DNA from: Galeruca laticollis
Lineage: Eukaryota; Arthropoda; Insecta; Coleoptera; Chrysomelidae
Reading direction: 5' to 3'
NCBI GenBank assembly: GCA_963921935.1
Contig: OY998178.1
Location: 197,688,862-197,752,861 of the forward strand
DNA: 64,000 bases
Position numbers and translations under genes: made by a program. The notes under the pieces were generated by a model, which saw nothing but the letters and a program-made list of their open reading frames with translations, made no database searches and was not told the DNA's origin. Positions 1 to 11,559 of the stretch are shown here, piece after piece. Position 1 is the first letter of the stretch; every line of letters begins with the position of its first letter.

Positions 1-246
1 AATGCTTTAATTAGTGTTCCTTTCATGCTAGATATGTTTATGTTAATATCTCTTATGTATGCGTCTTTCTTTAGATATTCTAATAGCCACCTTGTGTTTG
101 ATAGGCATTGGATAATACTATTCATGAAACATGTGTTTGCTCTTTCGCAACTACTATCATTGTACGAATAATCTCGGATTCTATGATTGTCTTTCTCACT
201 TGATCGGCGTGATAAGGAATTTGAATTGATGATGTTTGCTACTGAA
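1..246 (-). pseudogene. USP2-like deubiquitinase fragment (runs off window edge)
   Basis: Minus-strand translation shows the start of a ubiquitin-specific protease (C19) catalytic domain: NTCFMNSIIQCLSNTR, with the nucleophilic Cys, followed by LLEYLKKDAYIRDIN and SSMKGTLIKA. This is the Cys-box region of USP2/USP21-type enzymes, which remove ubiquitin from proteins. The usual Gly-Asn before Thr-Cys is replaced by Arg-Ala-Asn, and the conserved GLxNxG lead-in is not visible, so decay is likely. The rest of the domain (His box) would lie outside the window. The frame is continuous upstream with the reverse-transcriptase remnant next door. It could be a true exon, a retrocopy or a captured fragment; the family call is fairly sure, the gene status is not. 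Confidence 0.6.
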
Positions 247-419
247 TTGGATGTAGATATTACGGATTTGAAAACTGTTTTGGTTAGAGAAAATCTATTG
301 CGTATAGGAATCGCATCATTCTCTAGCATAGTCATCTTCTTCAGTATTCCTATGAATGGGACATCATCTGGCTGGTGGTTATCTGTATTTTTTAGTACAC
401 TGAGGCCCAAAAGCTTGTT

Positions 420-2409
420 GGGGGCATAATTTATTAAATTGTCAACGCATGTATTATCAGAAGGCACACATTCTGAAGAAGAGAATGAAGATGTTAAATA
501 AGAATTTCGGAAAAAGGAAAGATCACATGTTTTAGGGTCTGTAATGTGAGAAAGTTGTAGAAGAATTACGTTTCTTATGATTAGGTTCCATAAAAATGCT
601 GCATTCAAACGAGCCTTGTCTGATAAATTGATAGCTTTCTGAAGCAGATTTTCTTTTTCAATGTTCAATAAAGGGATATCCCAGGGCTTTTGAAAGGATT
701 TAGAATCATCGGGTACAACTTTGTTAGACTTTAATGACCAAATATTTTCTGCCTCCATTAATAAAGGGTCTTGTGTGTGGAAAAATATAGGCAGAATGTA
801 ATTAATGAAATTTTTTGAACTATTTAATGATGACAAAAAAGGAGGAAGAGCTACTGAAACGATTGAGCGAATTCCTAAACCACCATATGAAACAGGTAGT
901 GAAGCTTGTTTCCAAGAAAGGTACTCTAATTTAATGGTAATTAATGAATGACGAATGGCATTATCAAAATTGATTAGGATATCACTATGTAACCAGGTCT
1001 GACTACATCTTAAGATATATGTTAATTTTGGAATTAATAGGCAATTCTTGAGAAGGTAATAAGCAATATGTGTCAGTAACCAGGATAAACGAGATGACAT
1101 TTTTTTGAAAAAGGTTAGTTTTTCATTGAAAGCTGATAGAAAGGATTCGTTTAATAAAGGAGCACCTAATAGAAATAAATTTTGTCTGTTGGTAATTGTT
1201 ATACCTGGTGCTACAGAATTAAATTTATCAATGGTTAGATTATTTGGTGATTCTAAGAAAAATAACTCGCATTTGCTGAAATTGAGTTCAAGACCAATAT
1301 ACCTCTTTCCGACTAAATAATGTTTTCGCCAAATAAAAGATATGAAGGGAATCGATAACATGTGCAACTGCTTCACAACCACCTTTCGACCCGAAACCAA
1401 ATTGTAATGGAGGAAGTAAATATCCTAATTTGTCTCTGATGTTTGAACAAATTATTTTCGCTACTAAACGACGATAAACTGTACCAATAGCAATTGGTCT
1501 GATACCTCCTGCTTTTTTAGTTAAAGCTAATAGTGACGCGCCGAATAAAATAGAACGAATATTGATGTTTACTGTGTCATTTAAAATAAAATTACATAAT
1601 TTACACAAAGATGATAAGAGATTTTTTCCTGAAGGGCCAGTACTGTTAACTTATTAAATCTTGTAGATGTGAAGGTCTTAAAGAGTCTAAACCACCAGCA
1701 GAACTTGTTTTAAAAGAGTTTATTGCGCTACTCACAAAATAAAAAAAGGAATATGTTCCGAAATCAGAGTAGGGAACGTACTATTAAGTTTCTCTACAGG
1801 ATGTTTCGATTTTAAATCTGTTAAAGTGGCTGCACTGACATCAGCAAAACTATCATCTGAAGCTAAGATTTTGATTGCGGATGTCAAGTCGCCGTCAGAA
1901 ACTTTATTAATGACATTTTTAATTTTACTATTTTTTGATAAATTTATGTTTTTCCGAACTGAAAAATTTCTATTTTGTTGATCAGAGAAATTTAAATGAT
2001 GATCTATATTTTCAAAAGTTTTTAAATTATTCTTGTTTATAGTAGAGAGAGATACTTTTTTATTAGAATTTTTAGGAGGAAGACTCAAAACATTATACGG
2101 AAAAAGCAATAGATTTTCCCAGGTAGTAATAGAATTTTGTCTTACGCATTCTTCAATCAAATTAGATAGCGTTGAGGCACAAAGAGCCCTTGAAGCTTTT
2201 GGGACTCTTCTTATTACTGATCTTTGGCTCTTCAATTTTGCCAACTTTATATGAAAATTCGTATCTTTTATATCCTTATTTTCAAAACTTTCTACTGTAA
2301 TCGAACTTAAATTTTGTCTACCATGCGTCTTGTTTTGATGTAATTTTAGGCCTCGCTTCTTAAAAAATTTACCACAGATTTCGCACTTCACTGTGACTGG
2401 CGCTGACAT
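420..2409 (-). pseudogene. Zinc-finger LINE remnant (R2/NeSL-like reverse transcriptase), internally deleted
   Basis: The N-terminal part (2409 to 1732) starts with a C2H2 finger (CEICGKFFKKRGLKLHQNKTH). After stops near 1640-1732 comes RT sequence: AGGLDSLRPSHLQDL, FGASLLALTKKAGGIRPIAIG and QFGFGSKGGCEAVAH. At about 1321-1350 the frame jumps directly to YIGLELNFSKCELFF, a segment normally beyond the YxDD box, so the catalytic core is deleted. The C-terminal RT part continues openly (SYGGLGIRSIVSVALP, about 840-900). A single-ORF LINE with N-terminal zinc finger suggests the R2/NeSL/CRE group; the exact clade is not resolved. The downstream end of the element is unclear because the frame continues into the USP-like segment. 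Confidence 0.7.
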
Positions 2410-2595
2410 AAGGCTTATATCGTATAGAATTTGAAGTTATGCAGTCCAAAAAAATTCTACCGTCCGCTTCACGTTGATAAATGTACATCCATGAAATGAA
2501 ATATTCAAAAATAAACTTGGAATCAAAACTTTTGTAAATGACCTAAAACTACAAATGTCAGTGTCCATAACAATATGTTTAATTGAAAATAATGT

Positions 2596-2810
2596 GTTAA
2601 AAAGTTAAGCAAATAAAAAAAAGTCATACTAATTTATGCATTTGAGTCGCTATTTTTAAAATTAATTAATAATACTTGAATTTTATTTAATAAAGGCATA
2701 TTGTTATATAAATTTTAAACAAGTATTTGCTGTATCCTTAGATACATTTATGGTTATAACTAAAAGTTGCAACATTTCTCAAAATTTCTGTAGCTGTTTA
2801 ATGTGTCAAT
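2596..2810. repeat. Dispersed repeat, copy 1
   Basis: About 215 bases that reappear at 11560-11766 in the same orientation with small differences (shared landmarks: TAATAAAGGCATATT, TATCCTTAGATAC, TTTATGGTTATAACTAAAAG). No coding potential, no clear terminal repeats. Probably a short non-autonomous element or an old duplication. Confidence 0.7.
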
Positions 2811-4546
2811 AGTAATCGATTTAGTAGTTTCATCCTTGTTTAATTACCATTTAAAAAGAGATGCAAATATCGTCAGAGTGTGATCGGCGATCATTTCGAA
2901 TACGCCGTAGTATGTAGTAAATAATGTCAAACGTCGTTTGTTTATATGAGCGTCATTACGACTAGAGAGTAAACAATTAGTTCTTTCGTTTTGATGTGTT
3001 TTTCAAGACTTTAAGTGACAAAATAGACTTTTAAGTTGATTAATTTAATGTTTTTGTATTATCATGGTTCGTCGGTGCCAAGTTTCTCAGAAAAACAGCC
3101 GAAATTACCAAGGCCATGTAGCTACAATAACATCCCCACTTTTTGTAATTCATTCATTATTTCACTACTGGCGTTTAGAATTGTTGACCGCAAAAATGAA
3201 CGTGTTTATGAATGAATAGCCCTCTCTAGGTTTATTATTACTCTAAGGTATATTCCGAGACCGGAGCCATCTCGTTGGGATTTTAAGATATAGCAATAAA
3301 TCGGATTTTTGTATTCTTATGTTAGAATTATCCAAAAACATAATAAAACAATTGTGGAGCTGTATTTAGCTCTCACGTAAATATAAACAAGTTAGTTACC
3401 AGAAGGGTAGGATTTTTTTTAACCAGGCAGGAAACGCCCTCCGGCAGTGTTTCCGTTACCTATAAGTCTAGGAATCCCGGTTATCACCCCAAAATGCTTT
3501 CTCTGTAAGATATCAAACGAACCAGACAAATCACTCCATCCATTAAGACCCATAACAAACCACCGCCATCCTCTGGTGCTGGGTCTTTATCTAGCCAAAC
3601 CCTGAACCTGAGAAATCTTACTCAAAATTATACCTCATAGAAGGGACTACAGGCCCTTTTAAGCACCCAAGAGCTTATCCGAGGACAAATGATGGTCATA
3701 ATAGCCAGCTTCACATAAATTGTTTTTCTAAAAACTTCTTCAAACATCCAACCCGCGAAGCTCTTCCAAAAAATGCAGTACCCCTTAGTGACCAAAAAAT
3801 CACCATAAATGTCTTAAGCCCTCTTCAGACAAAAATGACCTTCAAACTCCCGCAAACCCACTTTTTCTTTGATCTGCTGAAATACAAACAAACCAATGCA
3901 CTTCACACAATTAATTCGAGGACATTCTCAAAAGCCTCAAATTCCACTACGGAGATGGTTGCCAAGTCCACCGACAAACCCACTTCCACCATTCCGATTC
4001 TGAGCCCACTACTATCATGCCATCTCATCAGGCATAAAATAACATGATCTCTCACGTCACTGGGGGGCTTCATCCTACTCTAATCATCTCCAAGCAATAC
4101 CCAAATACTGCTCTCACCTGTTTAAATCGAAGGGGTTCATACCGTGTATAACACACTGGTGGCCTTCAAAGGCTAGCAAGCCACAAGACACAGCTCCAAT
4201 TACACTAGCAAAGCTACAAACTCCTTTCATCTCACCACAGACATGAAATTGTTTCTAGAAATCTCCTATTGAACCGTCCCTTACTCCCGAGAATTTGTTG
4301 CCTACATTCTTTGACATCTCGTTCCCTTTTTCTACGATAACAACTGCTCTATAACTAGCATAGGCAGCCGTGCTCATTTCGATACCACACCTATTATAAA
4401 GAGAAGAGGCACTACAGCTTAGAGCACTCCATAGCACGTTTTGCCCTTCCACTAAATATTGAAAGATAATCACGCTCCTACAATGGAGTCATTCAAATTC
4501 TGGGCTGTCTCCATAAAAAAAGCATCCCTTGTTTCATAGACACAGG
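2811..4546. other. No gene recognised
   Basis: No convincing coding region. From about 3420 to 4500 base composition is clearly less AT-rich than the surroundings, and short broken frames exist on the minus strand, but I recognise no protein. It may be an old pseudogene or part of an unknown repeat. Confidence 0.4.
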
Positions 4547-4603
4547 TAAGGTAAATTGCCAGTTATTGACACTATTAGAACTAATTTTGCCATTAAAGAT
4601 ATA

Positions 4604-5046
4604 CAGGGTGTCCCGGGACTAATGGGAAAAAAGTCAGGAGCGTATAATCTGAGCCAAAATAATGTTAGTACATCATATAAACTTTTTCTATGGAGGCCCT
4701 CGTTTTCGAGTTATAGGCCTCCAAAGTATTAATTTTGAATTTGGTTTTTATTTTTATTTTTTGTACTAGTTATTTGATCTTTATCAAATTTACGGCAAAG
4801 CTATAATGTACGTGTATGTTTATTTTGGAAAGGTAAACAGATTTACAGTACTGCCTTGAAGCCAGGGACGGACTACTCGCAATGGTTAGTGATCCAAAAA
4901 ATTTGCAGGGATGGCACACCCTGTATGAAATCATCGAAATTGACTTCCCCACACATTAAGCTAACGAAAAGGTACTCTTGTTAGAATTCGATAAAATAAG
5001 CCGTTTGGATAATATTTACAGTTTTATTAATGCACTACGTACAAAT
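4604..5046. repeat. Left long terminal inverted repeat of DD41D element
   Basis: Matches the reverse complement of 6510-6952 over about 443 bp with scattered mismatches. An inverted ACACCCTG lies inside at 4916-4923, facing the outer CAGGGTGT, so each arm itself looks like a small element bounded by CAGGGTGT/ACACCCTG. Confidence 0.85.
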
Positions 5047-5207
5047 CTACCTGACTAACTTATTAATTCGATGTCCAGGATTTACTTCCTTTTAATCAAA
5101 ATTACGAACATAACATTATTAAACCATTACGAAAACCTCAAAAAACACAAGTTATAAAACATTAGACTAATACTAATTCCTAAACAACAACAAAAACTAA
5201 CGTTATT

Positions 5208-6243
5208 CTAATAAATGTTCAAAATGAGCTCCTCCCACTTCCACGCACATTCTAAGTCTACGAAGGTTGTTTCTTTGCACTTGAATGAGCAATCCCACAT
5301 TCTGTCTATTAAATCTTGTCTTGTTTGCACAGGTGTTGCGTATACCTTACTTTTGAGATAACCCTAGAGAAAGAAATCCATAGGATTAACGTCTCCTGAT
5401 CGCGGTGGCCATTGAAAAGGGCATCCACGACCAATCCATCTATTAGGAAACCTTGTGTGTAAATGCTGTCGTACATCTGAACTGAAATGAGGAGGGGCCC
5501 CATCATGCATGAGCCATAAATTCCTACGAGTTTGTAGTAGCACATCATCAAACAGGTTCCATAACTAATTTTGCAAAAACTCCAAATATCTCTGACCAGT
5601 CAAAGTACCGTCAATAAAGTATATGGCTCTATCAAATGATTGCCAACTATTCCTGCCCAAATATTAACCATGAATCGATGCTGGCTCCTAGTTTGGATAA
5701 TGCCATGTGGATTCACATCATCCCATAAATGCATATTATGAGAATTTATGATTCCATCTCTGGTGAAACCGGATTAGTTCGTAAAGAGAACGTTACTAAT
5801 AAATGTATTGTCTGCTTGTTGTTGTCGCAGAAACCACTGGCTAGACTCAAGTCGTGCAGGATAATCAGCCACTGTCATACTGTGTACTTTTTTCATGTGA
5901 AAAGGATATAACAGCTGTTCTTTTAGGACGCGATGAACAACTAATTTCGAGACGTTATGTTCTCTTGATACTTTTAGAAAACTCGTTGATGGTTCATTAT
6001 CAACTGCATTTAACAAGTCTTGTTCAACTGCCACAGTACGTATGCTTCGTACTGGAACCTCTCCAACTTTTTTTGGCAAAAATATTCCTAAAATTAAAAA
6101 TTTAGTTTTGTATACATAGAAAATTACATTTACTTATTCATACCTGTTTCTCGTAACCTGAGATCAATACACAAACAGTTTCGAGAAGCCAGTCCATACA
6201 TTGGATGCATATTTGCGTACTCGATAAAAGCGAATTTTGCCAT
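5208..6243 (-). pseudogene. DD41D mariner transposase, inactive
   Basis: Starts MAKFAFIEYANMHPMYGLA at 6243. Exon 1 ends in a GT donor and exon 2 begins after TTTTAG (intron about 6088-6143), joining in frame (RETG/IFLPKKVGEVPV). An HTH region (FLKVSREHNVSKLVVHRVL) is followed by a DDE domain with WLMHDGAPPHF (second Asp) and RSGDVNPMDFF (third Asp, 41 residues apart). The conserved FFLWGY Trp codon is a stop (TAG), and the region around the first Asp is frameshifted. The family cuts and pastes DNA at TA sites; this copy cannot make a full enzyme. Confidence 0.85.
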
Positions 6244-6509
6244 TGTAACTGTTAAATTAAGGACTTATGAATTATTGACAAGTACTGACTACGAACTATT
6301 CTACACAACATTTGACAACTAATCCTATGGTAACTTGATAAACGGTAAAAACACTTATAAAAAGTTTTTACCAAGTTTCGAATTAATAAGTCGTTAATGT
6401 TTTTCATCTTCTGCTATTATTTTTTGTAGTACTGTAGGTAAATCTTGGACATCTATTAATAAGTTACGTTTTACCTCGTTGTGTACTTATAAAAATGGTG
6501 AATGCGAAA

Positions 6510-6952
6510 ATTGGTACGTAGTGCATGAATAAAACTGTAAATATTAGCCAAACGGCTTATTTTATCGAATTCCAACAAGAGTATCTTTTCGTTAGCTTAA
6601 TGTGTGGGGAAGTGAATTTCCATAATTTCATACAGGGTGTGCCATCCCTGAAAAATTTTTGGATCACTAACCATTGCAAGTAGTTCGTCCCTGGCTTCAA
6701 TGCACTACTGTAAATCTGTTTACCTTACCAAAATAAACATACACATACATTATATCTTTGCCGTAAATTTTATAAAGATCAAATAACTAGTAAAAAAATT
6801 AAAAATAAAAACCGAATTCAAAATTAAAACTTTGGAGGCCTATAACTCGAAAACGAGGGCCTGCATAGAAAAAGTTTATATGAAGTACTAACATTATTTC
6901 AGCTCATATTATACGCTCCCGACTTTTTTCCCATTAGTCCCGGGACACCCTG
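6510..6952. repeat. Right long terminal inverted repeat of DD41D element
   Basis: Reverse complement of the left arm at 4604-5046; the arm mismatches indicate time since insertion. Confidence 0.85.
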
Positions 6953-7349
6953 TATATTTCACTTAAATAAAGCAGAAACCACATCTTATCTATTTCATGC
7001 TAATTTTGGAGGGCTTATTAATTGGAAATTAAATAGAAACAGGCAATAAAATGCTGTTTTTGGCATAAAATATATTTTTTATAAGGCCATTTTTGGACCT
7101 AGTAATTGACATGCAAATAAAAGAAAATTCCAATGATTGACATGCCAGTTATTGACAGAAAAAATATACATATACTTAATGCAGGCAAACGTATAATTAT
7201 TGTTGTTTACATTCAAAATAACAACATAGAGAAGAAAATAGAGAAGATAATTAGTAAAATATTAATTGCTAAATAAACACTTATAATATCCAAATAACAG
7301 GATGGGTGCATAAATATTGAACGAAAATTAATCAAACATCTAAAGTAAA

Positions 7350-9430
7350 TCAAAATAGAATATTTTCCACATCAGCCGGCTCAGAAAATTCGTATTTAAG
7401 TCTGTCACCAGCAATACTCATTTTTGGAAATGGCATTTTTTTAATTATCTGAGGTAATTTAATGACAGAAACATCATTTTCATTTAATTTGAATAGCGTC
7501 TTTTTTTCGTTGCAACAGATCATCCCTACAACCTCAGCATCTGTATTGTCAATTATTTCCTGAATCACACACATATAGTTCTTGGAACTATTATTTTCAC
7601 AAGGAAATGCAACTACAACATAGTCGCCTTCTCTAACTGGCTTCTCCTGCTCATCTTCCTCACGCAAGTTTTCATTTAATTCGTTGTCTGCAAATTCATC
7701 AAGGCCTTCAATACTGCTTCCACTTGGCGCCCATTCTTCCTCATCGGATTCAGACTCACTCGATGTAATGCATTTCTTTTTCTTTAAAAACTTCGGTTTC
7801 TTAACTTTTCCACTTTCATCAAAAACTTGCTTCTTGGCACCTTCGACTTTTATGTATTTTTTTCTTAGTTTATTTTGTTCTCTCAATATGGATCTCTTTT
7901 TTTTTTCTCTTCCATCATTCGTATTTTTTTTCTTCTTTTTGTCTGTGGTAACTCTGCCATGCTGCCGATGTCACCACTGACGTTTTTTTTCTTTAGTTTT
8001 TCTTTTTTTGGCACTAGCAGTGTTCTCAGGCCAAAACAACGCCCCTTTAAATGGCGATGGTACATCAAATGGCAAGTTAGATATAGACAAAAATGGCATT
8101 GATACTGCACCAGAATATGCGCTACTAGAAGCCGAAGGTACAGCGAGATCGCAAGAAACTACAGTTGAAGGATCTTCTTATGTCTTGTTTGCTGGTTATT
8201 TGTCCACAGTCGTTCTTGAATATTTTCCTGTGTTGCTGTTTCATTATTGTCTTGTGCTGTTTCTTCGCCATTTTCATGGGATGCATATTGGACATTTTCT
8301 TGTCCTTGGCATGGTTTCTTCCTTCAGTTTCTTTAAAAAGATCTTGCCACAATAGAAAAAGGGATGTATCCTCAATTTTACACTGATTGCCAGTTGTTCA
8401 AATTCAGTTACCTTTACCTTGCCTATACTATTTTCAATGGTCTTTAATGTTATTAAGGCATTAATGTCATGCTGCTTTGGTCCTGATCTTTTATTAGCAG
8501 AAATTTTGTTAAATTTAACATTCTCTACATTAAAAGGACACAAACCAGAGACTCTGAATCTATTTTTTATGATATCGATGGTAATGCAGTCCAGGGCATT
8601 CTTCAAAACAGGAGCAAAGTTCTGTTTTTGTAGTTTTCGTCCATCATTTTGAACCCTCCAATTGCGAATCTCCTTCTTCCAAGCAGTTTTCAATTGACGA
8701 AAAACCGATACATCCATTGGTTGCAGAAGATGAGGGAAATTTGGAAAAAGGGCTATTAGAATTATGCCATTTGCACAACAAAATTCGGACAAATGGAGTG
8801 TCATGTGTGACACATGTCCATCCATAAAAAGCAAAACTGGACGTTTTATTCTTCCCTGTCGGGCCAAGGTACAAATATATTCGTAATATAACAATAAAAT
8901 GTGGAACCACACATCCATCCATTTTCAGAAGTACCAATTCCCCACTCCTTAGGAATACTTTCCGAAATGTAGCTTGGAACCCTGACATAGGAAAATACTA
9001 TCATGGGTGGAGGTAGCTTTCCTGCAGAATTGGCGGTAACGAGGACTGTCACATTTTCTTTTTCGTCGCCGGACACATTGTAGACATTCTTTTCGCCTTT
9101 TCTAGTAATAACCCTGTCGCCTTTTGGATTTAAAAAAAAGCACTTTCGTCGGTGTTAAATACACGATGTGGTTCTTAAGTAATGTGTGGCACGTCTTGGG
9201 TGATCATAAATTTGTTTATTTCCAAAAACCAGTCTCTAATTTGTCTCTCAGATACAGCTTCTCTGGATGTAGCTAAATTTTGAGAGATTCGAGTGCTTAG
9301 ATCAGGATGCCTTTTCAAAAAACTTTTGAACCATTTATCTCCTGGTCTTCCATCCTTGAAATAATGTTTCGTAGGTTTTTTCTTGATAATGTATTCAACA
9401 CTGTCGAACAACTGTATTCGCAACACTGTA
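7350..9430 (-). pseudogene. pogo/Tigger-like (CENP-B/DDE_1) transposase, frameshifted
   Basis: Minus-strand segments in order: CENP-B-type HTH (RPGDKWFKSFLKRHPDLS, about 9350), first catalytic Asp in VFNTDESAFF (about 9150), then NVYNVSGDEKENVTVL and GWMCGSTFY, second Asp in LLFMDGHVSH, third in HLLQPMDVSVFRQLK, 35 residues after the second. A C-terminal tail with acidic linker (SSESESDEEEW) and VREGDYVVVAFPCE closes at 7350. Breaks: a run of eight T instead of nine after the first Asp and a frame change near 8855, plus breaks near 8120-8270. This would be the enzyme moving the 4549-9899 element; it is not functional as it stands. Confidence 0.8.
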
Positions 9431-9903
9431 TGTCACTGGAGAAACCGTAAAGCTACAAAACAGAATATTTCTTAACAAGCCAGTGATCGACATGGGTGTC
9501 AATTACTAGATTCACTAGGGTTTCACATTACAGTAATTGACACTCTTTTAATATCATTACCTCTACTGTTTGGACTTCCCTAGATTATGGAATGTGCTGT
9601 TTATACATTTATTACATAATATAAGTGCTTTAAAATATAAATCTGATGAAACGTGATAAAAAATTTGTATAATAAAAGTTTACCTACCTTAATAATTAAG
9701 AACTCTTACAAACACGTCCGAACTTTTCTCAAAATGGCGCCATATGAATATTTGGAAGTATGCCACACTGTTGCCAAATTGTATAAGGATAAATTACCGA
9801 CGATCGATCTATATTTAATTCAATTTGTTTTCTTATAAAAATAGATCATATAAGAAAGTGTCGATCATTGGGATGGTGCCAATAACTGGCAAGTTACCTT
9901 AAT

Positions 9904-10018
9904 CCTCGCCTCCTACATACAATTTATTGTCTTCGCTTCGGAGACGCAATTGTGCGTCCTCGCCTCCTAGTTACAATTTGTCGTCTTCGCCTTAGAGACA
10001 GAATTTTGCGTCCTCGCA
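9904..10018. repeat. Short tandem repeat, period 54
   Basis: Two copies of a 54-bp unit (9904-9957 and 9958-10011) starting CCTCGCCTCCTA and ending TTGCGT/TGTGCGT, plus the start of a third. It abuts the right end of the pogo element. An arginine-rich frame across it is probably a by-product of the repeat. Confidence 0.75.
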
Positions 10019-11559
10019 TCTTCTTCAACATTTTGGCACATCCATAGTACGTGGTTTCAAACAAACTTTTGTCCACCCCCTCCGACACTTCACTTACAGT
10101 GAAACTACCGTACGTTGTGGTTACAGGTTTTCTGCATTTTCCCTGTAATCTATCCAAACGGCCGCAACTTTAGCCGCCAATTCGAACTATGAATACTTAA
10201 GTCACGCCAATTTCTAATGTTACCAATTTTAATTCAGTCACCCCATACTTGTTCTTCTTAAATAGTACGAGTCATACCTACCAACACCGGCTGATATGAA
10301 AATCAACAACGACACACCTTCTTGCACTGAAAAGTCATCTCCAATCCAAACCTTGCAGAGTAAGCGATCCTATAGCAGAGTCAAACATTTGGCATTTTCC
10401 GCTTACCGACAAAATTAAGTATCTCCAAAGAAAAACTAGAAAATAGAACACGAGCTGCAAAAGAAGATATAGTAAGATGTATAAATACACAAAGGCGCTA
10501 ATGAGCTGGACATATAATTAGTAGAAAACCAGTAGAACATTACACCGTAGATCCCATTATAGCTAAGGAGAATATGACGACGGAAAAACACCTGAAAAGA
10601 TCAAATAGGAAAAGACATATGAGCACTGGATATAGAGGACTGGAAAGCACGATGTCCGAACCGAAAGGTGTGAAATACAAACAAAACAGCAGTCAACACC
10701 AACGACAAACTATAAAGACAACAGAAATCGAAATTGAGAAGAATTCAGCCTCAAAAAGGACTGATAGCGTTACCCATAATCCAAAGAACACAAAGATGAT
10801 AATGAAGTCATCCGTAGATATTAGCATATTATCAATAGTGGTTATTGGGTCTAATAGGCACTAAATACTTATTATAAATAAAATTAGGTTCTCACCTGGC
10901 TTCCACAACGCGAATCACTTGCAAAGGTGCGAAAGACCTTAAGGAAATTTTGGTTTTTTCCAACAATATTTCTAATTAGTTTCGTTAAATACATTTCTAT
11001 TTTTCTGAGGATTAAAAATATGACATTTTATAAAAAACAACTATGACAATAATCATTATGCATTTTTTAGGTAAATAGATAAAGCCTAGATTTCACAATT
11101 GCGTTAACTGCGGATTATTTTTCGCATACTTTGTGTGGATTGGATAAGATTCAAAACTTGAATAATGCGCAGACATTTCGAAATTTAGAAATTCAGCATA
11201 AATTCACATATATAGTACCTATATTACATTAGGGTTTAATCAGCTTAGAGGTACAATGAAGCTAATGATTTCTCTCCTAATTGATGTAGGTAGGAACATA
11301 TATTTTTACACAATATTACACAGTCTATGCCTATATAAATTACTAAGGTGATTCGAAAGTATAGAGAGCTTAGTTCACGCCTTTAGCAAGGGTGGCGCAT
11401 CAGATTAACAAATAAAAAAGATATGTTTGTTTTGATTTTTTCTTGCCCTAAACATTGAGTCACATCTAAGCTCACTTGTGGACACGTCCATTGTTTTCCT
11501 AATTTACAGAGTCTCTTTAGTTGCAGGAAAAATTAAATTAGTAGTTTAATATAAAATTT
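10019..11559. other. No gene recognised
   Basis: AT-rich sequence. Around 10440-10700 there are short phrases reminiscent of a LINE tail, but nothing continuous. No supported feature. Confidence 0.4.

Larger units (their letters stand above)
4604..6952 (-). mobile_element. DD41D mariner ('rosa'-type) transposon
   Basis: Ends CAGGGTGTCCCGGGACTAAT and its inverted copy, flanked by TA (4602-4603 and 6953-6954). The inverted repeats are long, about 443 bp. The single internal gene is a Tc1/mariner transposase with 41 residues between the second and third catalytic Asp. Removing it restores the pogo sequence (AAAGATA/TTTCAC), so this is a later insertion into that element. Confidence 0.9.
4549..9899 (-). 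mobile_element. pogo/Tigger-like DNA transposon with nested mariner
   Basis: Ends are inverted repeats: AGGTAAATTGCCAGTTATTG at 4549 and the reverse of AGGTAACTTGCCAGTTATTG ending at 9899, flanked by TA on both sides (4547-4548, 9900-9901), the target duplication of Tc1/mariner/pogo elements. A CENP-B/DDE_1-type transposase lies inside on the minus strand. The left end is interrupted by a 2349-bp DD41D element (4604-6952); without it the pogo element is about 3.0 kb. Copies of the ATTGACA motif recur near both ends (around 7104, 7135, 7149, 9485, 9533), likely transposase binding sites. Confidence 0.85.

Noticed and set aside
187..429. Plus-strand 80-codon ORF at the left edge
   Set aside because: It is antisense to the open minus-strand RT/USP frame and has no recognisable motif.
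7684..8386. Several plus-strand Phe-rich ORFs resembling membrane proteins
   Set aside because: They are the antisense of Lys/Glu-rich pogo transposase sequence; the hydrophobic look is a by-product of complementing AAG/GAA codons.
9924..10157. Arginine-rich minus-strand ORF
   Set aside because: Arises from the 54-bp tandem repeat; no start context or homology.
10440..10864. Possible LINE tail and a 96-codon plus-strand ORF
   Set aside because: Scattered similarity in several frames only; the ORF is highly charged and without motif.
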